Under the pieces are notes generated by a model. It was given only the letters and a program-made list of their open reading frames with translations, searched no databases and was not told the origin of the DNA. DNA of 64,000 bases. Origin: Pedobacter ginsenosidimutans. Its GTDB lineage: Bacteria > Bacteroidota > Bacteroidia > Sphingobacteriales > Sphingobacteriaceae. The DNA lies in the NCBI RefSeq assembly GCF_001442625.1, contig NZ_LMZQ01000003.1, forward strand, positions 434,001-498,000, given 5' to 3'. This document shows, in pieces, positions 17,291 through 26,844 of this stretch (positions are counted from its first letter, which is position 1; each line of letters starts with the position of its first letter). Position numbers and translations under genes: made by a program.

Positions 17291-20200
17291 TTATTTCTTT
17301 TTACCTGTGGCTTTTGTGTCAGTTTCTTTTTGAGCTGGCGCTTTCTTGCTCAGATCTTTAATCCTGATGTTGCGGAACTGAACAGGAGAACCATGACCTA
17401 AGAAACCGATATGTCCACTTTCACGTAATAAACCCGGGTGTTCTTTATGATCTGGTGTACCGTTTTTCTTAAATGGTTCGATATCGCCATCTAAAATTAC
17501 GGTGCCGTTTAAAATTACTTTGATCTTCGATCCATTGGCAATTACTTCTTCATAGTTCCACTCTCCGGTAGGCTTTAAAAACCCTCTTTTGGCCGGGATA
17601 GTACCATAAACCGAACCATGGTACTGGTACACTTTCAGGTCTTTATAAATTGGCGCGTCGTTATCCAGTATCTGTAATTCCATACCCGCATAAGCGGCAT
17701 CACCTTCTAAAGGAGCCCTGATTCCTAAACCATTGTTTGCGCCTGGGGTTAACTGAAATTCGAAACGGTAAACAAAATCGCTGAATTCTTCTTTGGTGAA
17801 TAAGTTACCGCCTGACCCTTTACCTGGTTTTGGCCGGATCGCGATGTTTCCATCTTCGATAATATAATCGGTAGTATTACCTGTCCAGCTATGCATATTG
17901 GTTCCATCGAACAATACTTTGTAACCTTCTTTTTTCTCTTGTGCACTTAGCTCAAAAGGTTTTGGGCGAGGAATTTCTTTGATGTAGATATCGCGGTAGG
18001 CTACCGGCGATCCATGTGCCTGCAATTCGATCTGCTCTTCTGCAAAGATCGGCAAACTTCTGTTCCAATAATTTTCCAAAATCACATTATCGGTTACCAA
18101 CTGTCCGTTCAGATAAACGGTAACACGGTCGCCTTTCATTAAGATTCTGAATGTATTCCACTCATCTAACTTGTTATCGGCTACTTTAAGCGGCTTACTT
18201 TCGTTAGTCTGATTATTATACAAACCACCAGAACCTACCTGAGCACCAACTTTTGTGCGGGCAAGATCCCAGATCTGCACCTGTGGCGTACCGCGCAGGT
18301 AAATACCCGCGTCGCCTTCTCCTTTTTTATCGTCGATGATTTTCCAATCTACCAGCATTTCAAAATCGCCATATTTTTTAACAGTAGCAAGGTTATTGCC
18401 ATGACTTTGAAACTGTAGTTCGCCGTTGATTACTTTCCAGCTTTCCTTTGCTTCGGCATCAGCTTTTGTTTGCGCTTCAGTTAAGGTTTTTTCATCCATT
18501 TTTGATCTTTTGATCGGATCGGCCACAAGCCCTTTCCAACCAGATAAATCTTTGCCGTTAAAAACCTGAACAAAACCTTCACCAGCTTTCATCTCAGAAA
18601 TATACTTCCGCATACCTTCTTTCTGATAACCGGCATCGCCTCCAGTTATTACGGCAATGGTTTTATTTAACAAGCCTTTTACAATGTCGCCATTGTACGT
18701 TCCAGCCATGGTAATATTCATCACCGCGTTTGCCGCAGCCTGTTGTAAAGTAGCATTATCTAAATACTGACCAGCAAATACAATCGCATTAAAACATTTG
18801 GCCTGTTCGGTATCTTTAAGAATCTGCTGTTGTTGTGCTGGTGTTTTAGCCACTGCCATCGCATTGCGCAACAATAGTAAGCGTTGCTCAGCTGGGTACT
18901 TTGTATTTCTTACTAAAGTTAAGTAACCCACAATCGCCTGGTTCAAAAAGTCTGGATTGGCGGTGGTACGCGCAATGCTGATCAGTGCATCCGTTGAGCC
19001 CGCATCCGACCATGAAGAAAGTGCTTCAATTGCGGCTTTTTTGGTGGCATCATCACCTGTGGCATACGCTTCTGACACCGATTTTAACGATTGCTGGCCA
19101 CCTAAACTGCCCAGCACCTTATAAAACAACAATTTCTTATCAGCCGGGGTATTGCTCATTTGCTGAAGAATGGCATTGGTTTGTGCCGCTTTATCTGTTG
19201 ATCCTTTTACCGAAGCAATAATGGCATCCTGTACAGCTGTAAGTTCGCCGGCATCGGTGGTTTTATTTAAAAGATCAAATAATTGTGCTTTATTTTCTGC
19301 TACGGCAATATGTTGCAATGAAAGGTATGCTGCTTTTCGTACTTCAGGTTTTTTACTGTTTAATGCAGCATAAATAACTTCTGTTTGGCTTGTTGCTGCG
19401 CGGGCAGCTAAAATATTAATTAACGCAACCTGTACTTCTGGTTTGGCTTTTGGAAGATAAGCACCAACTTTAGTGGCTACATTTTCACCTTTTATTCTTA
19501 AAATACCATTAGAAATACCCGCAATATCTGCTGTATCTCCTTTGCCCATTAACTTCAACAGATCGTCTATAATCTCTTCCTGTCCAAGTTTTACAGCGGT
19601 GTTAATTGCAGCCAGTTTTACCTGCTCATCGTCGCTTTTAATTAGTTTGAGTACGGCCGGTAGTGCAGATTTTGCTTTACTATTGCCCAGCATGTCTAAA
19701 ATAGAAACCTGAGTTGGGGCATCAACCTTTTTTAACTGGCTTACCCAGGCTGCACTGTTGTTTTCATTTACGCCATCAGCAGCGAATTTAACCGCGGCTG
19801 CACGAAATTCGAACTGTTTATCGGTCATGGCAGCTAACAAGGCCTGTTGATCGGTTTGTATTGCCGAAAGTAATTTTAAGGCTGCAATACGTTCATTTAC
19901 CTGATCATCAGCCGTTGCTTTTTCTAATATTGTTTTGGCTATCGTTTCTACTCCGGTTTTATCTGTTGCTATGTTTTTCTGGGCATAAACCAATAAAGCT
20001 GCAACCGCATTGGTTTCGTCGTATTTATAACCTGCCTGTTCAGCAGCTTTTACCAAAATTTCTTTAGCAGATGCATCGCCTATATTCGCCAGGGCATACA
20101 AACTTACTTTGGTCAATGCTTTATCCGTTCCGGTAGCCAATGGCGCAATAGCTGTTGCTGCTGTTTTAGCATCAGTATGGCCCAATGCTTCAACAATGGC

Positions 20201-20764
20201 AATTTTTGCTTTGCCATTTGCTTTACTCAAACCACTAACCAATGCATTTGTAGCAGAGGAAGTACCAATTTTGGCCAGTGCTCTCGATGCTTCATCAGCC
20301 AATTGTTCGTCAGCAAGGTAATCTGTTAAACAGGCTACCGCAGCATCATTCCCTACTAAATCGAACTGACTGATGATAAATGCTTTATTCTGTTTATCAG
20401 ATAATTTAGCCAATGCTTTGCAATAGGCACTGATGGCCATACTTCTTAAGTTCTGTTGACCGGTTTTGGTAGCATAAGCAGTAAAACCACCTACTGCATA
20501 CTCAATAAGGGCGTTATTTCCTTTTTCAGAAGCGGTTAAACCACTAATTAAGGCTACGTAACCTTCTTCACCTAAATCGGCCACTTCTTTCATGTTACGT
20601 TCCAGTTGCGCAGCGTTTCTAGCAGGTAGCTGCGCCAATAAATCTGCAATACGTGTGGTGGTTGTTCTCTCGTCTTTTTTATCTTGAGCCAGGGCCCTTA
20701 CCATAAATAATGCATTTGTAAGCATTACAATGGTCAACAGCACCAATAATATTTTTTTGTTCAT
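17291..20764 (-). CDS. HEAT-repeat protein with two DUF1080 (3-keto-disaccharide hydrolase-type) domains
   Basis: A 1157-residue exported protein. A signal peptide covers about residues 1-27. Residues 30-720 are alanine-rich helical repeats of HEAT/armadillo type. The first DUF1080 domain starts near 735 (FVQVFNGKDLSGW) and the second near 946 (GYKVLFDGTNMHSW), each with the GIYLRG or GLGIRAP strand and the QIWD or LQILD segment of the concanavalin-like fold. A Lys-rich tail ends the protein. PF06439 is described as a 3-keto-disaccharide hydrolase family. Lying between two Tat-exported oxidoreductases, it probably hydrolyses or binds 3-keto-sugar glycosides they make. Fusion of two catalytic-type domains to a long HEAT array is unusual. 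Confidence 0.85.
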   Translation of the reverse strand: MNKKILLVLLTIVMLTNALFMVRALAQDKKDERTTTTRIADLLAQLPARNAAQLERNMKEVADLGEEGYVALISGLTASEKGNNALIEYAVGGFTAYATKTGQQNLRSMAISAYCKALAKLSDKQNKAFIISQFDLVGNDAAVACLTDYLADEQLADEASRALAKIGTSSATNALVSGLSKANGKAKIAIVEALGHTDAKTAATAIAPLATGTDKALTKVSLYALANIGDASAKEILVKAAEQAGYKYDETNAVAALLVYAQKNIATDKTGVETIAKTILEKATADDQVNERIAALKLLSAIQTDQQALLAAMTDKQFEFRAAAVKFAADGVNENNSAAWVSQLKKVDAPTQVSILDMLGNSKAKSALPAVLKLIKSDDEQVKLAAINTAVKLGQEEIIDDLLKLMGKGDTADIAGISNGILRIKGENVATKVGAYLPKAKPEVQVALINILAARAATSQTEVIYAALNSKKPEVRKAAYLSLQHIAVAENKAQLFDLLNKTTDAGELTAVQDAIIASVKGSTDKAAQTNAILQQMSNTPADKKLLFYKVLGSLGGQQSLKSVSEAYATGDDATKKAAIEALSSWSDAGSTDALISIARTTANPDFLNQAIVGYLTLVRNTKYPAEQRLLLLRNAMAVAKTPAQQQQILKDTEQAKCFNAIVFAGQYLDNATLQQAAANAVMNITMAGTYNGDIVKGLLNKTIAVITGGDAGYQKEGMRKYISEMKAGEGFVQVFNGKDLSGWKGLVADPIKRSKMDEKTLTEAQTKADAEAKESWKVINGELQFQSHGNNLATVKKYGDFEMLVDWKIIDDKKGEGDAGIYLRGTPQVQIWDLARTKVGAQVGSGGLYNNQTNESKPLKVADNKLDEWNTFRILMKGDRVTVYLNGQLVTDNVILENYWNRSLPIFAEEQIELQAHGSPVAYRDIYIKEIPRPKPFELSAQEKKEGYKVLFDGTNMHSWTGNTTDYIIEDGNIAIRPKPGKGSGGNLFTKEEFSDFVYRFEFQLTPGANNGLGIRAPLEGDAAYAGMELQILDNDAPIYKDLKVYQYHGSVYGTIPAKRGFLKPTGEWNYEEVIANGSKIKVILNGTVILDGDIEPFKKNGTPDHKEHPGLLRESGHIGFLGHGSPVQFRNIRIKDLSKKAPAQKETDTKATGKKK

Positions 20765-20788
20765 GATGGTTTGTATTTTTGGAATGTT

Positions 20789-22075
20789 TTATATAGAAAA
20801 TGGTGCACGCATTACCGGATTAATCAATCTGTTAGCAGCCTCATCATCTACGAATTCTTGCTTAACCGGGTCGAACTTTAACGATCTTCCCAATCTTAAG
20901 GCAGCCAAACCAATATTTACAATGTTGCATGAACGGTGTCCGTTCTCTTCATTTAAAGCGAATTTTTTCCTTGTTCTTACCGATTCTGAAAATTCTACAA
21001 TCTCAGGATCAGGATCAGGGAATTGTGCCAGTTTACGTTCCAGATCAGGAATATCAGATTTAAAACCCGGATACAATTTACCTTTTGGCCCTTCTATATA
21101 AGGTACATTGGTATCTTTACCTTCACCATCTAAAATAATCTGGCAGCCATCGGCGTAAGTATAAGTAATCCGGCGCCAAATGCCTACTGCATCGGTATGT
21201 TGTTGTGGTGCATCAACCTCTACAGAAATTGGGTTGGTATCATCCTTACCTAAAAAGTATTGAATCGGGTCGATATAATGTTGCCCCATATCACTTAATC
21301 CACCACCATCATAATCCCAATAACCTCTAAAAGTTTGGTGAACACGGTGTGCATTGTAAGGCTTATATGGTGCAGGGCCTAACCATGCATTATAATCTAA
21401 TTCTGGCGGTACGGGCTGAGGTTCTAAATGATCTTTGCCCACCCAATAAAATTTCCAGTCGTAGCCGGTATGTTTACTTACGGTTACTTTTAATGGCCAG
21501 CCCAGCATACCACTATCTACCAATTTTTTGATCGGTTTTACAGTAGTGCCCATTCCGTAAAAAGTATCTTTAAATCTAAACCAGGTATTTAACCTAAACA
21601 TTCTACCATGCTGTTTTACTGCTTCTACCACCCTTTTGCCTTCGCCTATGGTATGGGTCATTGGTTTTTCGCACCAAATATCTTTACCTGCATTTGCGGC
21701 ATCTACAGCCATGATACCATGCCAGTGTGGAGGGGTAGCAATATGTACAATATCTACTTCAGGTAATTGTATCAGTTCTCTATAATCACTAAATGTTTTT
21801 ACACCTTTATCTAACATTGATGCTGCTTGTTTAAGGTGGTTCTGATCAACATCACATATGGCCACTACCTGGGTACCTTCGTAGCCAAAATGGCCTCTAC
21901 CCATCCCGCCAACACCTATTACGGCTTTGGTTAATTTATCGCTTGGGGCAAGATATCCTTGTCCGCCCAATACATACCTCGGCACAATAGTAAATGCTGC
22001 CAGGCCAATTGCAGATTTTTTGATAAAATCGCGTCTGGTGTTTTGTTCATTGTGTGGTTCTTCTTTAGTTTTCAT
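20789..22075 (-). CDS. Gfo/Idh/MocA oxidoreductase with Tat-type leader
   Basis: A 428-residue exported oxidoreductase. The start MKTKEEPHNEQNTRRDF at 22075 places a twin-arginine signal (NTRRDFIKKSAIGLAAF) near the N terminus; the longer frame to 22126 only adds an implausible extension. The dinucleotide turn is VIGVGGMGRGH, and WCEKPMTHT holds the catalytic lysine. FRGYWDYDGGGLSDMGQH matches the same exported subgroup as the gene at 15807, so the two are paralogues. It is first in the minus-strand operon, 24 bases before the DUF1080 gene, and divergent from the ROK regulator 225 bases away, which probably controls it. Confidence 0.9.
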   Translation of the reverse strand: MKTKEEPHNEQNTRRDFIKKSAIGLAAFTIVPRYVLGGQGYLAPSDKLTKAVIGVGGMGRGHFGYEGTQVVAICDVDQNHLKQAASMLDKGVKTFSDYRELIQLPEVDIVHIATPPHWHGIMAVDAANAGKDIWCEKPMTHTIGEGKRVVEAVKQHGRMFRLNTWFRFKDTFYGMGTTVKPIKKLVDSGMLGWPLKVTVSKHTGYDWKFYWVGKDHLEPQPVPPELDYNAWLGPAPYKPYNAHRVHQTFRGYWDYDGGGLSDMGQHYIDPIQYFLGKDDTNPISVEVDAPQQHTDAVGIWRRITYTYADGCQIILDGEGKDTNVPYIEGPKGKLYPGFKSDIPDLERKLAQFPDPDPEIVEFSESVRTRKKFALNEENGHRSCNIVNIGLAALRLGRSLKFDPVKQEFVDDEAANRLINPVMRAPFSI

Positions 22076-22300
22076 TTGTTTCTTGATGTTGTAAAAACTT
22101 ATATGATAGTTTGGTTCCAAAAGCATTAGAATGCTTGAGCATAGGATTTATCGATCTGGTTAGAATAAAATTACTAGGTTAATGTTAATAAGAAATTATT
22201 ATAAAGACAAAACATCGTTGATTTCTTTACGTATTAAAAAAACTTTAATAAATTTTTAATAGAAGTTACTTATATTTATCGAAATAGTGCAATTAACAAC

Positions 22301-23554
22301 ATGAATCTTAATCTATTAAATAACTTAACGTCAGACACCAACGATAAGCAGTCGATCCAAAAGCACAAGCTCATAAAATACCTTTTTAATTTAGGGCCAT
22401 CTTCAGTTTCTACTTTATGTGAAATTATGGAAATGAGTACGCCGAGTATTCTGAAGCTTCTGCTTGGCCTGATTGATGAAGGCTGGATAGAAAAGAAGGG
22501 CTATGGTTTATCCATTGGGGGGCGAAAACCCGATCTTTATCGTTTAAAGGATAAAAAGATTTTGATTCTCTGTATAGACATTGAATTATTTCATACCAAA
22601 ATAGCCATTATTGACAACAATTATAATTTTGTACTGGATGTTAAAACCATTTCGGTGCCTATTTCAAAAAGCAGGACTGATTTTTTTAATATTTTACATA
22701 CACACCTTGAAGATATTTTAAAATCGGCAGGCATTCAGCATAGGCAGTTTATTGGCTGTAGTGTTGGTATGCCTGGCTTAATTGATGCAGAAAAGGGAGA
22801 AAATTACAGTTATTTCCTAAGCGATGATGAAAATATCCCTTTAACAGCCGCATTTGAAAAAATGCTAAACATACCTGTAGTGATCCAAAATGATGTGAAT
22901 GGCTCTTCAATGGCAGAATTTACGCATGGAATGGCTAAGGGTAAAAAGAATGTACTCGTATTGTTGATGGATTGGGGTGTGGGTTTAGGCATTATAATGG
23001 ACGGGAAATTGAGGCAAGGCACCTGCGGTTTCTCAGGCGAACTGGGCCATATGCCTTTTGTAGAGAATGGCGCACTCTGTTACTGCGGAAAACACGGCTG
23101 CCTCGAAACCGTTGCATCTGGAAACGCACTGTCGGAAATGGCAAAAGAAGGTATTTTATTGGGCAAAAATTCTATGCTTACTAACCTCTCGAACGAAGAA
23201 CTGGAAAGAATTGAGCCTGCCCTGATTATTAAGGCAGCAAATAAAGGTGATCAATACGCTATTCAGCTGCTCTCTAATGTTGGCACTCATATGGGCAAAG
23301 GAATAGCTGTTCTGATCCAGTTATTCAATCCTGAACTGATTATTTTAAGCGGCAAAATCGCCGGGGCCAAACAATATATCACATTACCCATGCAACAGGC
23401 AATAAACACTTATTGCATGACTCAAATTAGAGAAAAAACAACGATAGTTTCTTCAGAGCTGGGCGAAAACTCGAGGTTATTAGGATATGCAGCAACAGGT
23501 ATCGATCAATTTCTGGGCGCCTATATCAAAAAGATAAAAAAGCTTAAAAAGTAA
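22301..23554 (+). CDS. ROK family transcriptional regulator
   Basis: A 417-residue ROK repressor. Residues 20-80 form a winged helix (STLCEIMEMSTPSILKLL followed by the GGRKP turn), and the remainder is a sugar-kinase-like domain. It has GVGLGIIMDGKL, GFSGELGHM with the family Glu and His, and the zinc-binding CYCGKHGCLE near residue 265. ROK regulators bind a sugar or sugar phosphate and release DNA. The divergent position next to the oxidoreductase/DUF1080 operon strongly suggests it regulates that operon in response to a sugar. Confidence 0.9.
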   Translation: MNLNLLNNLTSDTNDKQSIQKHKLIKYLFNLGPSSVSTLCEIMEMSTPSILKLLLGLIDEGWIEKKGYGLSIGGRKPDLYRLKDKKILILCIDIELFHTKIAIIDNNYNFVLDVKTISVPISKSRTDFFNILHTHLEDILKSAGIQHRQFIGCSVGMPGLIDAEKGENYSYFLSDDENIPLTAAFEKMLNIPVVIQNDVNGSSMAEFTHGMAKGKKNVLVLLMDWGVGLGIIMDGKLRQGTCGFSGELGHMPFVENGALCYCGKHGCLETVASGNALSEMAKEGILLGKNSMLTNLSNEELERIEPALIIKAANKGDQYAIQLLSNVGTHMGKGIAVLIQLFNPELIILSGKIAGAKQYITLPMQQAINTYCMTQIREKTTIVSSELGENSRLLGYAATGIDQFLGAYIKKIKKLKK

Positions 23555-23631
23555 TATTCCGGATGGCTCAAACCACCCTAAATTTGTCTGTTATCGGCAC
23601 CTTATTTTCCGATAGCTTATTTAGATTTGTA

Positions 23632-23639
23632 TAGCAAAA
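23632..23639 (+). promoter_or_regulatory. -7 box TAGATTTG upstream of hydrolase
   Basis: Fits TAnnTTTG and ends 16 bases before the ATG at 23656. No clear -33 TTG. Confidence 0.45.
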
Positions 23640-23655
23640 TTTTAAACCGAGACCG

Positions 23656-24438
23656 ATGGAAACATATAAAAAAGCAGGCCATGAAAAGGTAAATGGCATT
23701 AACATGTATTATGAAATTTACGGGGATGGAGAAATTCCGCTAGTATTGATACATGGCGGCGGTTCTACCATTCAATCTACATTCGGTAAATTTATTCCGC
23801 TTTTGGCAAAATCAGGTCGGATTATAGCTCTTGAGCTTCAGGCTCATGGACGTACCAGCGACCGTGACCAGGCAGAATCTTTTGAGCAGGATGCAAAGGA
23901 TGTAACTACTTTATTAAATCAGCTAAAAATAACAAAAGCCAATTTTCTAGGATTCAGCAATGGCGGAACAACAACCTTGCATATTGCAGCACACCATCCG
24001 GCTGTGGTGAATAAAATCATTGTCATTTCGGCCAATTACCAACGGGAAGGCTTAATTGATGGCTTTTATAATGGCTTTGGCGATGCAACCATCGACCATA
24101 TGCCGGAGCCACTGAAAACAGCTTTTTTAGCCGTAAACTCAGATCAAAACGCATTGCAGACGATGTTCGAAAAGGACAAACAGCGCATGCTCGATTTTAC
24201 CGACCTAAGCGATGATGATCTGAAAGGAATTACTTCCGATACGCTTTTAATGGTAGCAGATAAAGATGTGATCAAGCCAGAACATGTGGTTAAAATGTCG
24301 AGATTGATTGCAAATGCGCAACTGGTTATTTTACCTGGTGTACATGGTGCTATGATCGGCGAAAACCTTAATCCGGCTGTAAGCGACAAAACAATTGAAA
24401 TTACCGCACATCTGGTAGAAACTTTTTTAAATAAATAG
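23656..24438 (+). CDS. Alpha/beta hydrolase
   Basis: A 260-residue alpha/beta-hydrolase without a leader peptide. The oxyanion region is LIHGGGST near 31-38. The nucleophile elbow is GFSNGG with Ser101, the acid is probably Asp in VADKDVIKP, and the base His in GVHGAMIG. The aromatic-poor cap domain gives no hint of substrate; esterase, haloperoxidase-like and 3-oxoadipate lactonase-like assignments are all possible. It has its own promoter box and is followed by unrelated small genes. Confidence 0.87.
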   Translation: METYKKAGHEKVNGINMYYEIYGDGEIPLVLIHGGGSTIQSTFGKFIPLLAKSGRIIALELQAHGRTSDRDQAESFEQDAKDVTTLLNQLKITKANFLGFSNGGTTTLHIAAHHPAVVNKIIVISANYQREGLIDGFYNGFGDATIDHMPEPLKTAFLAVNSDQNALQTMFEKDKQRMLDFTDLSDDDLKGITSDTLLMVADKDVIKPEHVVKMSRLIANAQLVILPGVHGAMIGENLNPAVSDKTIEITAHLVETFLNK

Positions 24439-24477
24439 TGTCTTAAGCTAATCTGCATAAAAATTAACTGTAGGTAT

Positions 24478-24729
24478 ATGAAAAAGAAATTAGCGGCATT
24501 AATTGAGGGGGCTAAAATACTGGGTTTACCTCAGCGTGATCTAGACAGTACAAATGATTTTTTAATTAACCATGAATATGGCCTCTGTTACGACACAGTT
24601 ATAACACAGTTGTATGAGTATGATATAGAAATTGACAATAAGATATATAGTCTAATTTCGAAAATCGCGAAAGACCTCAGCCTTTCCGAAGATGATTATT
24701 TGTTTATGAAAGATTTAGTTCGAGTATAG
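24478..24729 (+). CDS. Small MafI-like immunity protein (tentative)
   Basis: An 83-residue, mostly helical, acidic protein. The pattern LINHEYGLCYDTVITQLYEY followed by a short helix resembles MafI-type immunity proteins, in which a HEYG-like turn is conserved. Such proteins neutralise C-terminal nuclease toxins of the MafB/polymorphic class. No toxin gene is adjacent: the neighbours are a hydrolase and an acetyltransferase. It may therefore be an orphan immunity gene, or a similar small protein with another role. Confidence 0.45.
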   Translation: MKKKLAALIEGAKILGLPQRDLDSTNDFLINHEYGLCYDTVITQLYEYDIEIDNKIYSLISKIAKDLSLSEDDYLFMKDLVRV

Positions 24730-24806
24730 ACTGAATTTTCTAAGAAATTATGAGGCAAGATTTAACTCCTTTAGATAAAATTACCTCCTCCTGATTTAGC
24801 ATTTAA

Positions 24807-24814
24807 TATCTTTG
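24807..24814 (+). promoter_or_regulatory. -7 box TATCTTTG, 4 bases before the GNAT start
   Basis: TATCTTTG is followed by CCGG and the ATG at 24819, so the transcript is predicted to begin at or very near the start codon. Confidence 0.6.
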
Positions 24815-24818
24815 CCGG

Positions 24819-25502
24819 ATGGAACACGTATTGGATAATCCAATTTATTATGCCTTAACATCCGGACATAGCCATATTGCAAAAGGCCTTGATGAAGTAA
24901 GATATTATATCGAAGATATCACCGCATTTGCAGGCTTAAAAGATAATTCGCAGGAGAATCTAAACACTCTTTATCAGATCAGTCCTACAGAGAGCCTTTT
25001 CGTATTTTTCTCAAAAACACCTGTCGAAATACCTGCACAGTGGAAGTTGCTAACCCATATCGATATGTTTCAATTTATTTTTCGCGGCAAGGAAATGCCA
25101 ACAGTAGATGCAACTGGGATAACAGACCTTGATCTGGAACATGTTGCAGAAATGATCGATCTTGTGGAGTTAACTAAACCAGGGCCTTTTCTAGCAAAAA
25201 CCATCAATCTGAGTAATTACACAGGCATATTTGTTGATGGGAAATTGGCAGCTATGGCCGGACACCGATTCTATCCCAGCCCTTACCGTGAAGTAAGTGC
25301 GGTTTGTACGCATCCTGATCACTTAGGCAAAGGTTATGCTTTTAAGATTTTACAAGAACAGATTAAACGAATATTGCTCCGTTCGGAAATACCCTTTCTG
25401 CACGTTCGAAATGATAATGAAGGGGCCATTAAACTTTATCATAAATTGGGTTTCGAGATCAGGACAGACATGATTGCCTACGTCATCAAAAAAGAGGCTT
25501 AG
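24819..25502 (+). CDS. GNAT N-acetyltransferase, FR47-like
   Basis: A 227-residue two-part protein. Residues 1-110 form a divergent N-terminal half, and 115-227 a standard GNAT domain with REVSAVCTHPDHLGKGYAFK (acetyl-CoA loop HLGKGYA) and NDNEGAIKLYHKLGFEI. This layout matches FR47-like acetyltransferases, which acetylate amino acids or small amines. The mRNA is predicted to be leaderless. Confidence 0.85.
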   Translation: MEHVLDNPIYYALTSGHSHIAKGLDEVRYYIEDITAFAGLKDNSQENLNTLYQISPTESLFVFFSKTPVEIPAQWKLLTHIDMFQFIFRGKEMPTVDATGITDLDLEHVAEMIDLVELTKPGPFLAKTINLSNYTGIFVDGKLAAMAGHRFYPSPYREVSAVCTHPDHLGKGYAFKILQEQIKRILLRSEIPFLHVRNDNEGAIKLYHKLGFEIRTDMIAYVIKKEA

Positions 25503-25560
25503 ACCAAGAAGAGAATGTTTCTAAATAGAAAACCGTTCAGAAATTACCATTTCAATGCTT

Positions 25561-25568
25561 TAGTTTTG
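25561..25568 (+). promoter_or_regulatory. -7 box TAGTTTTG upstream of CDGSH gene
   Basis: Fits TAnnTTTG and ends 18 bases before the ATG at 25587. Confidence 0.45.
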
Positions 25569-25586
25569 CACTAAACTAACACATAC

Positions 25587-25811
25587 ATGTCTAAAACAAA
25601 ACTTACCATTAACAATAACGGCTCTGTTAAAATTGAGGGCGATTTCGAAATTGTAGATAGAAACGGGAATATTTATGGCTTACAGGGCAGAGAAGTACTT
25701 TCGATCTGCCGTTGTGGTTTATCAAAAAACAAGCCTTTTTGCGATGGTGCACATAACGGCCATTTTGAGCATGAGGCAATAGCCTTTGATCTTCCTCCAA
25801 AAAAGGTGTAA
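25587..25811 (+). CDS. CDGSH iron-sulfur domain protein
   Basis: A 74-residue protein whose second half contains CRCGLSKNKPFCDGAH, giving the 3Cys:1His ligands Cys41, Cys43, Cys52 and His56 of a mitoNEET-type [2Fe-2S] cluster. The N-terminal 35 residues form beta-strands seen in the small bacterial members. Likely a cytoplasmic redox or cluster-transfer protein. It is monocistronic with its own promoter box, and its 3' end runs into a long palindromic element. Confidence 0.93.
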   Translation: MSKTKLTINNNGSVKIEGDFEIVDRNGNIYGLQGREVLSICRCGLSKNKPFCDGAHNGHFEHEAIAFDLPPKKV

Positions 25812-25828
25812 TAACGAAATTGAAATTT

Positions 25829-25987
25829 TAAAGAGGTTGTATCATAAATATAGATTTGTCATCCTGAGCCTGTCGAAGGACCTTTGAAATTACTCCTTAA
25901 GGGTGTTTCGACAAGCTCTCCGTAGGAGTCCTTTGGACAACATGACAGCATCTGAAGTGAAATCACCTTTAGATACAACCTCTTTTA
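25829..25987. repeat. Long palindromic element between convergent genes
   Basis: The outer ends are inverted: AAAGAGGTTGTATC at the left and GATACAACCTCTTT at the right. Inside lie GTCATCCTGAGCCTGTCGAA and its approximate inverse (TTCGACAAGCTC... ...CATGAC). It separates the CDGSH gene from the AraC gene, which converge on it, so it could act as a two-way terminator. A related core recurs at 40618, which shares GATACAGCCTCCTTTAA at its right flank. Confidence 0.75.
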
Positions 25988-26007
25988 TATTTTGAAAGCA
26001 GCATCAA

Positions 26008-26811
26008 TTAAATACCTATCCTTGATGGCGCCATGCCGTAAGCTTTTTTAAAGGCGAAAGAGAAATGTGACAGGTCTTTAAAACCAACTTCGAGGTACAC
26101 ATCCGATGATTTCCAGCCTTTTTCGGTTAAGAGATAATAGGCATCATCCAAGCGCTTTTTCTGCAGCCAGCGGTTGGGAGAAAGGTTAAAAATCTTCTCA
26201 AAATCCCTTTTAAATGTGGCCAAGCTCCTGCCCGTTAAATAAGCAAAACGGTTAATATCTACATTGAACTTATAATTGGCATTCATGTAGGCTTCCAGAT
26301 CAATTTTTCCAGGTTCCGAAAAATCGAAAAGCACATCTTTTAATACCGGGTTAGTCTGCAATAAAATCATTACCGCTTCTTTAACTTTTAAATCGATTAA
26401 AGCCTGATTAAACGCATTATTTCCGTCTAAATATGGCCATATCGAATCGATATAATTCTTCAAAAGGCCATTGGCTTCTAACGCCAGACCTTTAATATCT
26501 TGATTTGGCTTTTGCATATGCAGATCATATTCATTGCTGATGCTATGCAGAATATCCTGGTCGATGTTAATGCTAATCGATTTAAACTCTCCTCCTGCCG
26601 GTGGGTATTTGGTATAACGGGCCAATTGATTCCGCCTGAAAAAACGAAAATCGCCATCCGAAAAAACAAATTTCTCTCCTCCGATAAAAATTTCAGAAGT
26701 TCCGGCAATAACCAGCCCCACAGAATGATTGGGAATAAACTGTTCGCCCTCACTACTTTTTTGCGCATAGCAGGAATATAGGATCTTAGGACGTTTCTCT
26801 TGATTTGACAT
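26008..26811 (-). CDS. AraC family transcriptional regulator
   Basis: A 267-residue regulator starting MSNQEKRPKILYSCYA. Longer in-frame starts lie within repeat sequence and are rejected. Residues 10-110 form a cupin-like N-terminal sensor (ERNLFF-type beta strands), and the last 100 residues hold two helix-turn-helix motifs, with FAYLTGRSLATFKRDFEKIF and the closing GFKDLSHFSFAFKKAYGMAP. The SDR gene just upstream on the same strand is a plausible target, a common pairing, but this is inference. Confidence 0.9.
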   Translation of the reverse strand: MSNQEKRPKILYSCYAQKSSEGEQFIPNHSVGLVIAGTSEIFIGGEKFVFSDGDFRFFRRNQLARYTKYPPAGGEFKSISINIDQDILHSISNEYDLHMQKPNQDIKGLALEANGLLKNYIDSIWPYLDGNNAFNQALIDLKVKEAVMILLQTNPVLKDVLFDFSEPGKIDLEAYMNANYKFNVDINRFAYLTGRSLATFKRDFEKIFNLSPNRWLQKKRLDDAYYLLTEKGWKSSDVYLEVGFKDLSHFSFAFKKAYGMAPSRIGI

Positions 26812-26844
26812 CTTAATCAAATTTATGGATTTATGGCGAGACAT

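Noticed and set aside
18985..20321. Several plus-strand frames within the HEAT/DUF1080 gene
   Set aside because: They are antisense to an alanine-rich repeat gene; such composition often leaves the other strand open.
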